A DNA stretch of 64,000 nucleotides from Streptomyces sp. LX-29 (GTDB taxonomy: Bacteria > Actinomycetota > Actinomycetes > Streptomycetales > Streptomycetaceae). Positions 1 through 7,782 of the stretch are shown in pieces; the stretch's first letter is position 1, and every line of letters starts with the position of its first letter. The position numbers and the translations under genes are program-made. The notes under the pieces are model-generated. The model had not been told where the DNA came from and made no database searches. It saw only the letters and a program-made list of their open reading frames with translations. The DNA lies in assembly GCF_029541745.1 (NCBI RefSeq), contig NZ_CP089746.1:6767559-6831558 (forward strand), read 5' to 3'.

Positions 1-152
1 TGGCCGTCTGGTCGTGGCGTTCGGGGATCGTGGTGGCGATGCCCCGACGCCGCAGCAGGTGACGGATCGCCCGGCTCGAGTAGGCCTTGTCGCCCAGGAC
101 CCGGTCCGGTGTCGTGCGCGGGCGGCCCGTGGCAGCACGTGGGACGCGGATC
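1..152 (-). pseudogene. IS5-family transposase, internal fragment
   Basis: Read on the minus strand, this stretch encodes GRPRTTPDRVLGDKAYSS followed by RAIRHLLRRRGIATTIPERH. That is the conserved DDE-domain block of Streptomyces IS5-type transposases, where GDKAYSSR carries a catalytic Asp. The reading frame runs off the left end of the window, so the C-terminus may lie outside. On the N-terminal side it stops abruptly at about position 152, where resolvase sequence on the other strand begins. No start codon or terminal inverted repeat is visible, so this is an IS scar or the broken end of an element. Family assignment is from the motif; the exact IS group is not certain. Confidence 0.75.
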
Positions 153-158
153 TCCCCC

Positions 159-252
159 CGCGTCAAGGTCCGTCCCGAACTGGAGAAGGCGTTCAAGCTC
201 GCGTACGACATCCGCGAGGCCGCCCCGGACCAGCCGGTCATCCTCACCGTCC
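159..252 (+). pseudogene. serine recombinase (resolvase) fragment
   Basis: The plus frame reads RVKVRPELEKAFKLAYDI then REAAPDQPVILTV. This matches the catalytic-domain segment of Tn3-type resolvases common in Streptomyces, which normally continues HELKRLARNAAEL. Here the match is lost right after VILTV and the frame continues into unrelated sequence. Both ends are missing, so it cannot be functional. It abuts the IS5 fragment, which suggests successive insertions and deletions at this spot. The assignment rests on a remembered family sequence. Confidence 0.65.
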
Positions 253-351
253 GGGTCACACCCCAACGTCTGGGGTCCCATGGTGCAGCCGGTGGGCCCA
301 GGCGAGCCGGCCGGCGGTCCTGGCGTCGATGGCGGCATCTTGACCATCTAC

Positions 352-369
352 TAGTTAGCTGCCATATTA
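352..369. promoter_or_regulatory. putative MarR operator, copy 1
   Basis: TAGTTAGCTGCCATATTA lies just upstream of the MarR-family gene. It shares TAGTTAGCT plus a right half related to CTAATTA with two copies at 961-978 and 988-1005. The position suggests autorepression. Binding itself is inferred. Confidence 0.6.
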
Positions 370-393
370 CTTTTCATGAAGGACGAGGACGCC

Positions 394-897
394 ATGCTCG
401 GTGCCGCACCCACGCTCGATCAGGCACGGAAGCAGATCGAGCGGTACGGGCTTGACGCCGACCCGCAGGCGGTGCTCGTCGCGGTGCGGCTGATGGCGGC
501 CGGGGCGCGCCTGGACCGGGCTTCGGAAGTGCACTTCTCGCGTTCCGGGCTGTCGACCGGGCGCTACCGCCTGCTGGTGGACCTCGAGGACGGCGGCGGA
601 GAGAAGTCGCCGTCGGGGCTCGCGAGGAGCCTTGGCGTCTCGCGTGCAACCGTGACCGGCCTGGTCGGCGGGCTTGAGCGGGAGGGCCTGGTGGCTCGCC
701 GTGCCTCCGCGGAGGATGGTCGGGGTGCGGTGGTGGTGCTCACCGCACGCGGCGCCCAGCGGCTGCGCGACATGGCGGCGGACCACTTCTCGCGACTCGA
801 GGCGCTGGTCGACGGACTGAGTGTCGACGAGCGAGGGCTGTTCCTGGACCTCCTGGGGCGGATCACTCGGCGGATCGGCGCGCTGACCGCCGAGTAG
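394..897 (+). CDS. MarR-family transcriptional regulator
   Basis: A 167-residue winged-helix regulator. The segment SPSGLARSLGVSRATVTG is the DNA-recognition helix-turn-helix, LEREGLVARRASAEDGRG is the wing with the typical D-x-R-G, and flanking helices form the dimer interface. I prefer ATG 394, because AAGGACGAGG sits five to six bases upstream. ATG 376 in the same frame (173 residues) has no ribosome binding site but would suit a leaderless transcript. Matching operators before this gene and before the next one suggest it represses itself and the two genes downstream. The inducer is unknown. Confidence 0.88.
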   Translation: MLGAAPTLDQARKQIERYGLDADPQAVLVAVRLMAAGARLDRASEVHFSRSGLSTGRYRLLVDLEDGGGEKSPSGLARSLGVSRATVTGLVGGLEREGLVARRASAEDGRGAVVVLTARGAQRLRDMAADHFSRLEALVDGLSVDERGLFLDLLGRITRRIGALTAE

Positions 898-960
898 TTC
901 CATCGCGTCGCGCGAACGGTCGCCCGGCCTTGGCCAGGCGGCGGTCCCTTCATGCCCCAA

Positions 961-1005
961 TAGTTAGCTCCCTAATTAATATTCAAGTAGTTAGCTACCT
1001 AATCA
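961..1005. promoter_or_regulatory. two tandem putative MarR operators
   Basis: TAGTTAGCTCCCTAATTA (961-978) and TAGTTAGCTACCTAATCA (988-1005) are spaced 27 bases apart, just before the RBS GAGGAG and the GTG start at 1019. Each half-site pair TTAG/CTAA forms an imperfect palindrome. They match the copy at 352-369. The AT-rich block stands out from the surrounding GC-rich DNA and should cover the promoter of the following two genes. Confidence 0.65.
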
Positions 1006-1018
1006 TCAGAGGAGTCTC

Positions 1019-1483
1019 GTGAGCCCTCCCCATGGAACCTCCGCACCCGGACCCGCCACGCGCTCGTTCACCCTGTGGAAGGAAGTCGCGGTCGCCTACG
1101 TGTCCCCGGCGATCACCGCAGGGCTCGGTGGCGCCCTCAGCGGGCAGCCCGAACTGACCAGGGCCGCTCCCACCTCCATCGGGGCCACGTCCGCCCTGGT
1201 TGCCTGCGTCGTCGGCGCGTGGCTGCACCGCCATGGCCGGCCGCCCCGCCAGTGGACGACCTCGGCGCCGCGACTGGCACTCACCCTCGGGCTCGCCGGT
1301 GCGGCGGCCGCAGTCGCGGCCGTGGGCGGGTGGTGCGCATCCGACTGGCTGCCGTCCCACACACCGGTGCCCGACGCCGGATGGCTGGAGCGCTTGCGGA
1401 TCGATCTGCCGTTGTCAGCCGCTCTGGCCGCAGCCATCGTCACCTGGCGGTGGCGCGGCGCGGCATCACGGCAGCGGACGTGA
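1019..1483 (+). CDS. small multi-pass membrane protein, unknown function
   Basis: A 154-residue hydrophobic protein. I see about four membrane segments: roughly 22-42 (VAVAYVSPAITAGLGGAL), 54-72, 86-108 and 131-147. Short basic loops (HRHGRPPRQW, RWRGAASRQR) favour a cytoplasmic C-terminus. I do not recognise a family. The start is GTG 1019 with GAGGAG four bases upstream. It lies directly behind the paired MarR operators and 52 bases before the NmrA-like gene, so the two are probably cotranscribed and derepressed together. Transport or membrane stress would fit, but that is inference from context. Confidence 0.8.
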   Translation: MSPPHGTSAPGPATRSFTLWKEVAVAYVSPAITAGLGGALSGQPELTRAAPTSIGATSALVACVVGAWLHRHGRPPRQWTTSAPRLALTLGLAGAAAAVAAVGGWCASDWLPSHTPVPDAGWLERLRIDLPLSAALAAAIVTWRWRGAASRQRT

Positions 1484-1535
1484 CCTCGACCCTCCTCAGC
1501 CCTGTTTCCAGCCCCACAACCGTGAAAGGAACACC

Positions 1536-2402
1536 GTGATCACCATCATGGGCGCAACCGGTGCCACCGGCGGCGCGCTGCTCCGGCGGCTCACCGGGCT
1601 CGGCATCCCCTGCCGCGCCGTCACCCGCACCCCCGAGGCCCTGCGCGCCACCACCGGCGCGGGAACGCCGGTCGAGATCGCCGGCGCGGACGCCGCGGAC
1701 CCCCGCACACTCCGCGACGTCCTGGAAGGATCCACACAGTTGTTCCTCGCCATGGCCAACAGCCCTCGTCAAGTCGAGCTCGAGACCAACGTCATGGACG
1801 CCGCGGTCGCGTGCGGGGTACGGCACGTGGTCAAACTCTCCGCCCCGGCAGCCGAGCCGGCCTCACCGGTAGCCGTCTCGCGTGGGCACTGGCGGGTCGA
1901 GGAACACCTGGCGGCAACCGGCATGACGGCTACGCTGCTCCGACCGTACGCCTTCATGCAGAAGCTGCTCCTGAACGCGCCGGCGGTCGCCGACGGCGTG
2001 CTCATGGGGGCGATGCGCGACGCCCCCTGCAACTACGTCGACGTCCGGGACATCGCCGACGTCGCCGCCGAAACCCTCCTCCGCCCCGGCCTTGCCGGCG
2101 CCACATACACCCTGACGGGCCCGCAGGCATTCAGCCACCCCGAACTCGCCCGTCTGCTCGGGGAGCTGGTGGGCCGTCCGGTCCGCTACATCGACCTGCC
2201 GCCGAACGAGTTCCACCGCCATCTGGTGTCGACCGCAGGCATGCCACCCTGGCTCGCCGACCACGTGGTGGAGATCCAGCAACTGGCCCTGGCCCGCCCG
2301 GAAGCACCCAACGACACCCTCGAGACCGTCCTCGGGCGCCCCGCCAGGACGCTCCACGACTTCATTCGCGAGCATCTGCACGCGTTCACCACGACCACTT
2401 GA
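1536..2402 (+). CDS. NmrA-like NAD(P)-binding oxidoreductase
   Basis: A 288-residue atypical short-chain dehydrogenase of the NmrA/quinone reductase type. The N-terminal GATGATGGALL is the Rossmann dinucleotide loop. VKLSAPAAEP and TLLRPYAFMQKLL are the usual SDR-a strands, and YVDVRDIADVAAETLL is the conserved substrate-side segment. There is no YxxxK pair at the SDR site, as is usual in NmrA relatives. Relatives act as NADPH-dependent quinone reductases or redox sensors. The start is GTG 1536 with GAAAGGA upstream. It lies in a MarR-controlled unit, which suggests a role in response to electrophiles or quinones. Substrate unknown. Confidence 0.85.
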   Translation: MITIMGATGATGGALLRRLTGLGIPCRAVTRTPEALRATTGAGTPVEIAGADAADPRTLRDVLEGSTQLFLAMANSPRQVELETNVMDAAVACGVRHVVKLSAPAAEPASPVAVSRGHWRVEEHLAATGMTATLLRPYAFMQKLLLNAPAVADGVLMGAMRDAPCNYVDVRDIADVAAETLLRPGLAGATYTLTGPQAFSHPELARLLGELVGRPVRYIDLPPNEFHRHLVSTAGMPPWLADHVVEIQQLALARPEAPNDTLETVLGRPARTLHDFIREHLHAFTTTT

Positions 2403-2790
2403 CCGGCGGCTCGACCACCTTGGCGCCAACCGGGGGCGGGCCCGTTCCCGGTCCGGGCCGAACGCCTCCGCCGGCCGCGCGCCGCCGTGCAGCGGGCCCG
2501 GATCCCGGTGCACTTCCCGCCAGCCCGTGCCGGCTCGGCCGGTTCCCGGTGGACGCGCAGCCGCCCTAATTCAGCCGGCTCGTCCGCCGAGCCCTGAGCG
2601 CATGTCTGACAATTGATCTTGTGCTGCTGACCGGCGCCGGCCAGACGGTCCTGGTCGCGCCGCACGACCTGTCGCTCGCCGCCTGGTACTGGCGACCCGC
2701 TGCCCGGTCGCCCGTGCGCCGCGGCAGCCGGCCACATCAAGGCCATCTCATCCACGACCAGCTGTCACAGGGCGCTATTAGGCTGAGCGC
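2403..2790. other. 388-bp intergenic stretch, no supported gene
   Basis: No reading frame here has a family signature. The string CTGAGCGCATG occurs twice, near 2594 and 2782, the second at the start of the following gene. This could mean a small duplication of the gene start, or chance. Confidence 0.4.
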
Positions 2791-3486
2791 ATGTTCGAAC
2801 GCAAGACGAGGAGGACGCGGACGGTGCTGCCTGCTTACGCGGTCGAGGTGGGAACCGAACCGCTGGTCCGTCCGGCGCGGAACTCGGTGGGGGGCTGGCC
2901 CTTCCTCGACCAGGCTCAGGACTGGCCCGAGTGCTTCTGTGGTGAGCGGATGGCTCTGTTCTTCCAGCTCGACATCCCCTGGGACGTGGAGCCTTTCGGC
3001 GGAGACCACCTCCTTGTCTTTCACTGCCGTGCGCACAACGACGCGTCCGACCCCCAGCTTGCTGATGGCCGGCTCGTACCGAAGTACTGGGACGCTCCGC
3101 AGCCGCCCTACCCGGCTCCGTTCTGGCGTGTACTGATCCAGAGCCGCGCGGCGCTGCCGACCCCGGAAGCCGAACCGTCCGTGTGCGCGCTGCCGCTGAC
3201 TCTGCGGCCTTTCGTGGATTCCCCCAGGATCCCGAGTTTCAAGGTGGGCGGTACCCCGTCCTGGGCGCAGGATGCCGAGTACTACAGGTGCGCGTGCGGC
3301 GCGGACCTGGTGTATGTCTGCCAGGTTCCCGAGGGGGTAGACTTCGCTGTCCACCCCGGCCAGCCAGAACAGCCCTACAGCGTCCAGGCCGACACGTACT
3401 GGCTGTTCCTGGGCAACGAGGTCTACCTGCTGGCGTGCCCGGCCCGCTGCGATCCGGCGGCCGTCTGGCCGGTCAACCAGCACTGA
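2791..3486 (+). CDS. DUF1963-like protein
   Basis: A 231-residue soluble protein. It has the layout of DUF1963 (YwqG-like) proteins: NSVGGWPFLDQAQDWPEC near the start, then ALFFQLDIPWD and HLLVFHC. In the second half a related block (SWAQDAEYYRCACGADLVYV) includes a Cys-rich turn, CACG, which with CFCG at about residue 50 could bind a metal. Such proteins are often annotated only by domain and no reaction is known. It is monocistronic. Start ATG 2791 lacks a strong RBS; a downstream GTG is possible. It ends about 120 bases before the convergent HelD-like gene. Confidence 0.65.
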   Translation: MFERKTRRTRTVLPAYAVEVGTEPLVRPARNSVGGWPFLDQAQDWPECFCGERMALFFQLDIPWDVEPFGGDHLLVFHCRAHNDASDPQLADGRLVPKYWDAPQPPYPAPFWRVLIQSRAALPTPEAEPSVCALPLTLRPFVDSPRIPSFKVGGTPSWAQDAEYYRCACGADLVYVCQVPEGVDFAVHPGQPEQPYSVQADTYWLFLGNEVYLLACPARCDPAAVWPVNQH

Positions 3487-3606
3487 CGCCTCAGCATCAC
3501 CGCCCCTGCCTCCCCCAGCGGTGCCCGTGCTCGTTCGGCCGTCGTGGAGGGCTCCCGGACGGCCCGATCACGCCGGATGTCCGGGGTACGTCCGGATGCG
3601 CGGGGA

Positions 3607-6600
3607 TCACTCGGCTGTGGAGCCCAACGCGATGTCCGTGCCGTCACCATCCCAACCGGCCGGGCCGCGCCAGATGACGTTGACACGAAAGATGTCGCGG
3701 ATCATGTCCGCAGACCAGTCCTCGGAGGGCGGCTCGGAGAGAACGAGATAGAGGCCGTCGGCAGGCGTGGGCAGCGTGTGGTTGATCTCGAGCAGCCGGG
3801 TCGCACCCGAGCGGAGGTCCGCGTAGGTCGAGCGGCCGGCGCCCAGGGCCTCGTAGAGGAAGAGACCGCGCTCGGTGACGCAGCTGACGTCGACGACCGG
3901 TGAGTCGGCCGGCTCGAGGTCCGCCCAGAGGAGCGACGCCTTCAGCGCGTGGCGGACCGCCTCGTGCTTCTTGCACATGCGGTCGGCCCCGGCAGCCGCC
4001 TCCAGTGCGCGAAGGAAGCCTTCCCTCGTGGTCGGGGCCGGTGTGGCGGAGATGGTGTCCGCAGTGGTCATCTGCGCTTCTTCCTTCTGGTCGGGTTGCT
4101 GCGGGGCGGGGGGCGCCGCGTCGACAGGGGCCGCGTCGTCGGGGGTGGCTTCGTCAGGCGCCGCGTCAGCGGAGTTCGGCTCCGTCGCGGTGGCGAAGCG
4201 TGCCCGAAGCTCTCGTCGCGCCTCGGCGAGGGGCCCTGCCCAGCCGGAAGCCGCCAGCTCCTCCGCGAGCCGGCCCCTGTCCAGGGTTCCGTCCTTGAGC
4301 GCGCGGTTGGTCGTCGCGGCGAGGTCGCGCAGAACCCCCAGCCTCTCTCTGCCGGGGTCGCCGAACAGGTGGAGTACGTCGACCCAGTCGGCCTGGTCCC
4401 GCCGGAGGATGCGATTGGCCATGCCCTGGAGCTCGGAGAGACGGCTGCGGGCGTCGGGAACGTCGCCGTCGCTCTCGGCCAGTTCTCCGAGCACGTCCAG
4501 CGCCGCGAGGTAGCGTCCCGCCATCCGCTCCGAGACGGGCGATCGGCCGCGCTGGTCGGCGGTGAGCACGATCTGGCTCGTCTCGTTGGAGAACACCCAG
4601 CAGTTCAGCTTCTCACCCCGCCGTGGGGGAACCGATCCGTGGCGAACGGTGAGGACGAGCGGTCGGTCCATCCCGGGGGACAGCGGCCTGACCTTGTAGC
4701 GACCGCCCGGGGCCCGGTCCACGACCTCGACCCTGACATCGGTGCCGACCCGGGGAAGCCGTCCCGCCGTGCCCTCCGCCCGGGCGTCGGAGACCGCCGG
4801 TGCCTCGTCGCCCCGGGAACCGGTGAGCGCCTCCGGCAGCGGGGCGGTGTGCAGGACGGTCAGGCTCTGGGTGCTGCGGGTGAGGGCCACGTACAGCTGG
4901 CGCAGTCCGGCGGGGCCACGGTCGGCGATCGTGGTGGGTTCGACGACCAGGACGTGGTCGTACTCCATGCCCTTGGCCTGTTCGGCGGCCAGCACGGACA
5001 CGGCTTCGCGGTTCGACTCGTCGATGTCGCCGCCCTCGTCGATCCTGCGGCTGATCGCGTCCAACCAGTCCGAGTCGTCGGGGACGACGACGGCCACGGA
5101 TCGGGGGGTCCTCCCGTCGCTGGTGTGCACGAGCCGGGCCACATGGGCGACGGTGTCGTCGAGGAGTTTCCACGGCTCGGTCGCCACGGTCCGCACGGCG
5201 TCCGCTCCCGCCTCGCGGACGGCCTGCGGGTACGGCAGGGACGGCGCGACCGCCCGTGCGAGAGGCGCGACGAACTCCATGATCTCGGCGGGGACGCGAT
5301 AGCTGGTGTTGAGCTGGGCCACGCTCCAGTCGCCCTGGTCGGAGAGGAGCGCGCCGAGCAGGTCCCAGCTCGTCGGGATGTGGGCCCCCGTCGCCTGCGC
5401 GAGGTCGCCCAGGACGGTCATGGAACCGCCCACGGCACAGCGCCGTCGCAGGGCGCGCGCCTGCATGGGCGTGAGGTCCTGGGCCTCGTCGACGACGATG
5501 TGCCCGTACCGCCTCGGGGTGTCACCGCTGATCAGCACCCGGAGCTCTTCGAGACAGACGTGGTCGTCGAGAGTCCACGGATCGGCGTCGGCGCTGGCGG
5601 CGCGGGCCCGCGACAGGGCCGCCCGCTCGTCCTCGTCGAGGATGCCGTCGGCGCAGACGCGCAGCAGCTCGGCCGAGTCGTAGAGGCTGCGCAGGGCCTC
5701 CCGCGGGCCCGGTGACGGCCAGACGCGTTCGACGAGCCGCTCGACCCGGCGGTTGCGTTCCAGGTCGCGGCGGATCGTGCCGGCCTGCCCCCGGCGCGAC
5801 GCGATGTCGGACAGCTCCTGGAGGAGCCGGTCGACGAACAGGCCGCGGAAGCGGTCGCGCCGCTCCCGGAAGGACCCGCCGCCACCGTGGGCCCGGGCGA
5901 GGAGGGCGAGAACCTCGGACTTCGGCACGCGCAGGGTCGTACTGCCCGCGGTGATGACGACCGCGGGCTCGTCGCCTTCGAAGGACGGCTCGACGGTGAG
6001 TCCGTCGAGGGCCTCGGGGCGGTAGTCGCTCTCGACGCGCCGTCTCAGCACGGCCGCCATGCGTTCGTCCGACTTCACGAGGCGCGCCCGCGGGGAGTCG
6101 GTGCCGAGGACTTCGCCCTCCCACAGGCGGTCCAGCTGGACGGCGTTGACGTCCCGGGTGCCGAGGGTGGGGAGGACCTGGCCGACGTAGTCGAGGAACC
6201 GCTGGTGGGGGCCGATGACGAGGATGTCCTGGGCCTTGAAGTGCTCGTTGTTGACGAGCCAGGTCACGCGGTGGAGACCGACCGCCGACTTGCCGGTACC
6301 GGGGCCGCCCTGCACGACGAGGATGTCCGACGGCGAGCCGGTGACCAGCTCCATCTGGTCACGGCGGATGGTCTCGACGATGTCCCGCATCCGGCCGCCG
6401 CGCGACCGCTGGAGCTCCCGCAGGAGGAAGTCGTCCGGCTGGAGCGCCTTCCGGCGCTGGCGTCGTACGACGTCGCCGGGGGACGGCGAGCGTTCCGCCC
6501 CCGGCGTGGCGGGGGAGGTGTCCGGCTTCTCCGCCCTGCTGTCGTCCTTGCTGTCGTCGGCGGCCTGCCGGGGCTCAGGTACGGCGGCGGGCTCGGGTTC

Positions 6601-7071
6601 GAGGCCGGCCGGAGGCACGGAGGTGGGTGTCACCGAAGAGATCTCGTCGAAGTAGCCCTCGACGACCTGCCGCGCGCAACGCAACCGCCGACGCAGGACC
6701 ACCTCGCCCGGGTTCTCGGGCCTGGCCTCGATCCACTCCTTCGCCAGCGGGCTGGTCCAGAGCAGGACCACCGGCTCGTGCGAGGCGTCCTGCACGCCGC
6801 GGCGCCCGATGTACCAGGGACGAGGGTCTCCTCCCGGGTCCTCCGGCGCGTCGACGCGGGCGAAGACCAGGGCTTCGTCGCCGAGCCCTCCGTAAGCCTC
6901 CGCACGGGCCTCCGCCTCGACCCGGTTGGCGATCCCGTCCTTGCCGCTCGCCGACGCGGTGGCCGCCGAACCGCCGCTCAGCTCGGCCAGTTTCGTGGTG
7001 TAGCAGTCGTACGCGTGGTCCACCGCCCGCTGCTCGCCGGCGAGGATCTCGTCCCGAGTGGTGGTGCTCAT
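3607..7071 (-). CDS. HelD/HelR-type RNA polymerase-associated ATPase with long C-terminal extension
   Basis: A 1,154-residue UvrD/Rep-fold SF1 protein. The N-terminal helical arm (EQRAVDHAYDCYTTKLAEL) is the HelD coiled coil that enters the RNA polymerase secondary channel. Walker A is VQGGPGTGKSAVGLHR, Walker B is HIVVDEAQDLTPMQ, and motif VI lies at RQLYVALTRSTQSLTVL. HelD proteins dissociate stalled or drug-bound RNA polymerase, and actinobacterial HelR gives rifamycin tolerance. Usual length is about 700-780 residues; here more than 300 extra follow. They comprise an acidic, Ala/Pro-rich linker and a globular tail (REGFLRALEAAAGADRM to DIFRVNVIWRG). The start is ATG 7071 behind GGGAGGA. 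No rifamycin-associated palindrome is visible upstream. The function of the tail is unknown. Confidence 0.88.
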   Translation of the reverse strand: MSTTTRDEILAGEQRAVDHAYDCYTTKLAELSGGSAATASASGKDGIANRVEAEARAEAYGGLGDEALVFARVDAPEDPGGDPRPWYIGRRGVQDASHEPVVLLWTSPLAKEWIEARPENPGEVVLRRRLRCARQVVEGYFDEISSVTPTSVPPAGLEPEPAAVPEPRQAADDSKDDSRAEKPDTSPATPGAERSPSPGDVVRRQRRKALQPDDFLLRELQRSRGGRMRDIVETIRRDQMELVTGSPSDILVVQGGPGTGKSAVGLHRVTWLVNNEHFKAQDILVIGPHQRFLDYVGQVLPTLGTRDVNAVQLDRLWEGEVLGTDSPRARLVKSDERMAAVLRRRVESDYRPEALDGLTVEPSFEGDEPAVVITAGSTTLRVPKSEVLALLARAHGGGGSFRERRDRFRGLFVDRLLQELSDIASRRGQAGTIRRDLERNRRVERLVERVWPSPGPREALRSLYDSAELLRVCADGILDEDERAALSRARAASADADPWTLDDHVCLEELRVLISGDTPRRYGHIVVDEAQDLTPMQARALRRRCAVGGSMTVLGDLAQATGAHIPTSWDLLGALLSDQGDWSVAQLNTSYRVPAEIMEFVAPLARAVAPSLPYPQAVREAGADAVRTVATEPWKLLDDTVAHVARLVHTSDGRTPRSVAVVVPDDSDWLDAISRRIDEGGDIDESNREAVSVLAAEQAKGMEYDHVLVVEPTTIADRGPAGLRQLYVALTRSTQSLTVLHTAPLPEALTGSRGDEAPAVSDARAEGTAGRLPRVGTDVRVEVVDRAPGGRYKVRPLSPGMDRPLVLTVRHGSVPPRRGEKLNCWVFSNETSQIVLTADQRGRSPVSERMAGRYLAALDVLGELAESDGDVPDARSRLSELQGMANRILRRDQADWVDVLHLFGDPGRERLGVLRDLAATTNRALKDGTLDRGRLAEELAASGWAGPLAEARRELRARFATATEPNSADAAPDEATPDDAAPVDAAPPAPQQPDQKEEAQMTTADTISATPAPTTREGFLRALEAAAGADRMCKKHEAVRHALKASLLWADLEPADSPVVDVSCVTERGLFLYEALGAGRSTYADLRSGATRLLEINHTLPTPADGLYLVLSEPPSEDWSADMIRDIFRVNVIWRGPAGWDGDGTDIALGSTAE

Positions 7072-7362
7072 GTGCGTCCTCCCTGCGGTGCCGGGGGACA
7101 CCGCCACGGGCGTGTACCCGTACCCCGCTCAAACAACTATCAGAAACCAGACGGTGACGAACAGTCAGTGGATCACTGCCCGGACGAGCCGTCGATCTCG
7201 ATCCGCCAGACGCGCACCTGGTCGGGGGTGGGCCCGAGCTCGTACAGGTGGAGGTGCTCGTGCCCGAGCTGGTTTCCCGGCGTATTTCCCTCCGTTCGGG
7301 GCGTGTTGGTCGTCGGTGCGCGTTACGGTCGCCCCGTCGGTACCGGGCGAAGGGGGATGCTG

Positions 7363-7782
7363 ATGGGGCCGGATGAGGTGGTGGCGCTCACCGCGGTGGC
7401 GGGGGCGGCGCTGGTGCAGGCGGCGGGGACCGATGCCTGGGCCGGGATGCGGACGTGGGCGAGTCGGTGGTGGGGGCGCCTGGACGAACAGCGGCAACGC
7501 GCGGAGCTGGAGCGCCTCGACGCGGCCCGGACGGCCTTGTCCGCCGCCGACGAACCCGAAGCGGCGCACCAGGCGGGGTACTGGAGCGGCCGCTTCGAGA
7601 TGCTTCTGGAGCTGCTGCCCCCGGAGGCGCGCGCAGAGGCGGTGGCCGAGCTGCGGGCGCTGGTCGGTCAGCGTCCGCCGGCCCACGGTGCCACGATCGT
7701 GAACGTGTCGGGCGACGGCCCGGTCTCGGTCCAGAGCGGTGACCACAACCACATGGTGAACCACTTCGGGTCGGGCGCATGA
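7363..7782 (+). CDS. small helical protein with C-terminal RHIM-like motif, candidate effector of the adjacent STAND ATPase
   Basis: A 139-residue protein. Residues 3-40 form an amphipathic to hydrophobic helix (ALTAVAGAALVQAAG) followed by TWASRWWGRL. Residues 41-103 form an alpha-helical bundle of charged helices. Residues 106-134 are Gly/Asn-rich and contain SVQSGDHNHMVNH, which fits the RHIM core V-Q-x-G-x-x-N. The next protein starts with the partner motif SVQIGNDNTIVNH. In bacterial amyloid-signalling (BASS) systems a Bell-type membrane-active domain carries the motif at its C-terminus and the neighbouring NLR carries it at its N-terminus, exactly as here. Start ATG 7363 follows AGGGGG. 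The stop overlaps the next start (ATGA). The Bell assignment is inference. Confidence 0.7.
   Translation: MGPDEVVALTAVAGAALVQAAGTDAWAGMRTWASRWWGRLDEQRQRAELERLDAARTALSAADEPEAAHQAGYWSGRFEMLLELLPPEARAEAVAELRALVGQRPPAHGATIVNVSGDGPVSVQSGDHNHMVNHFGSGA

Noticed and set aside
7072..7170. Rifamycin-associated element upstream of the HelD gene
   Set aside because: No GGGGCTTGC-type palindrome is present in the upstream region.
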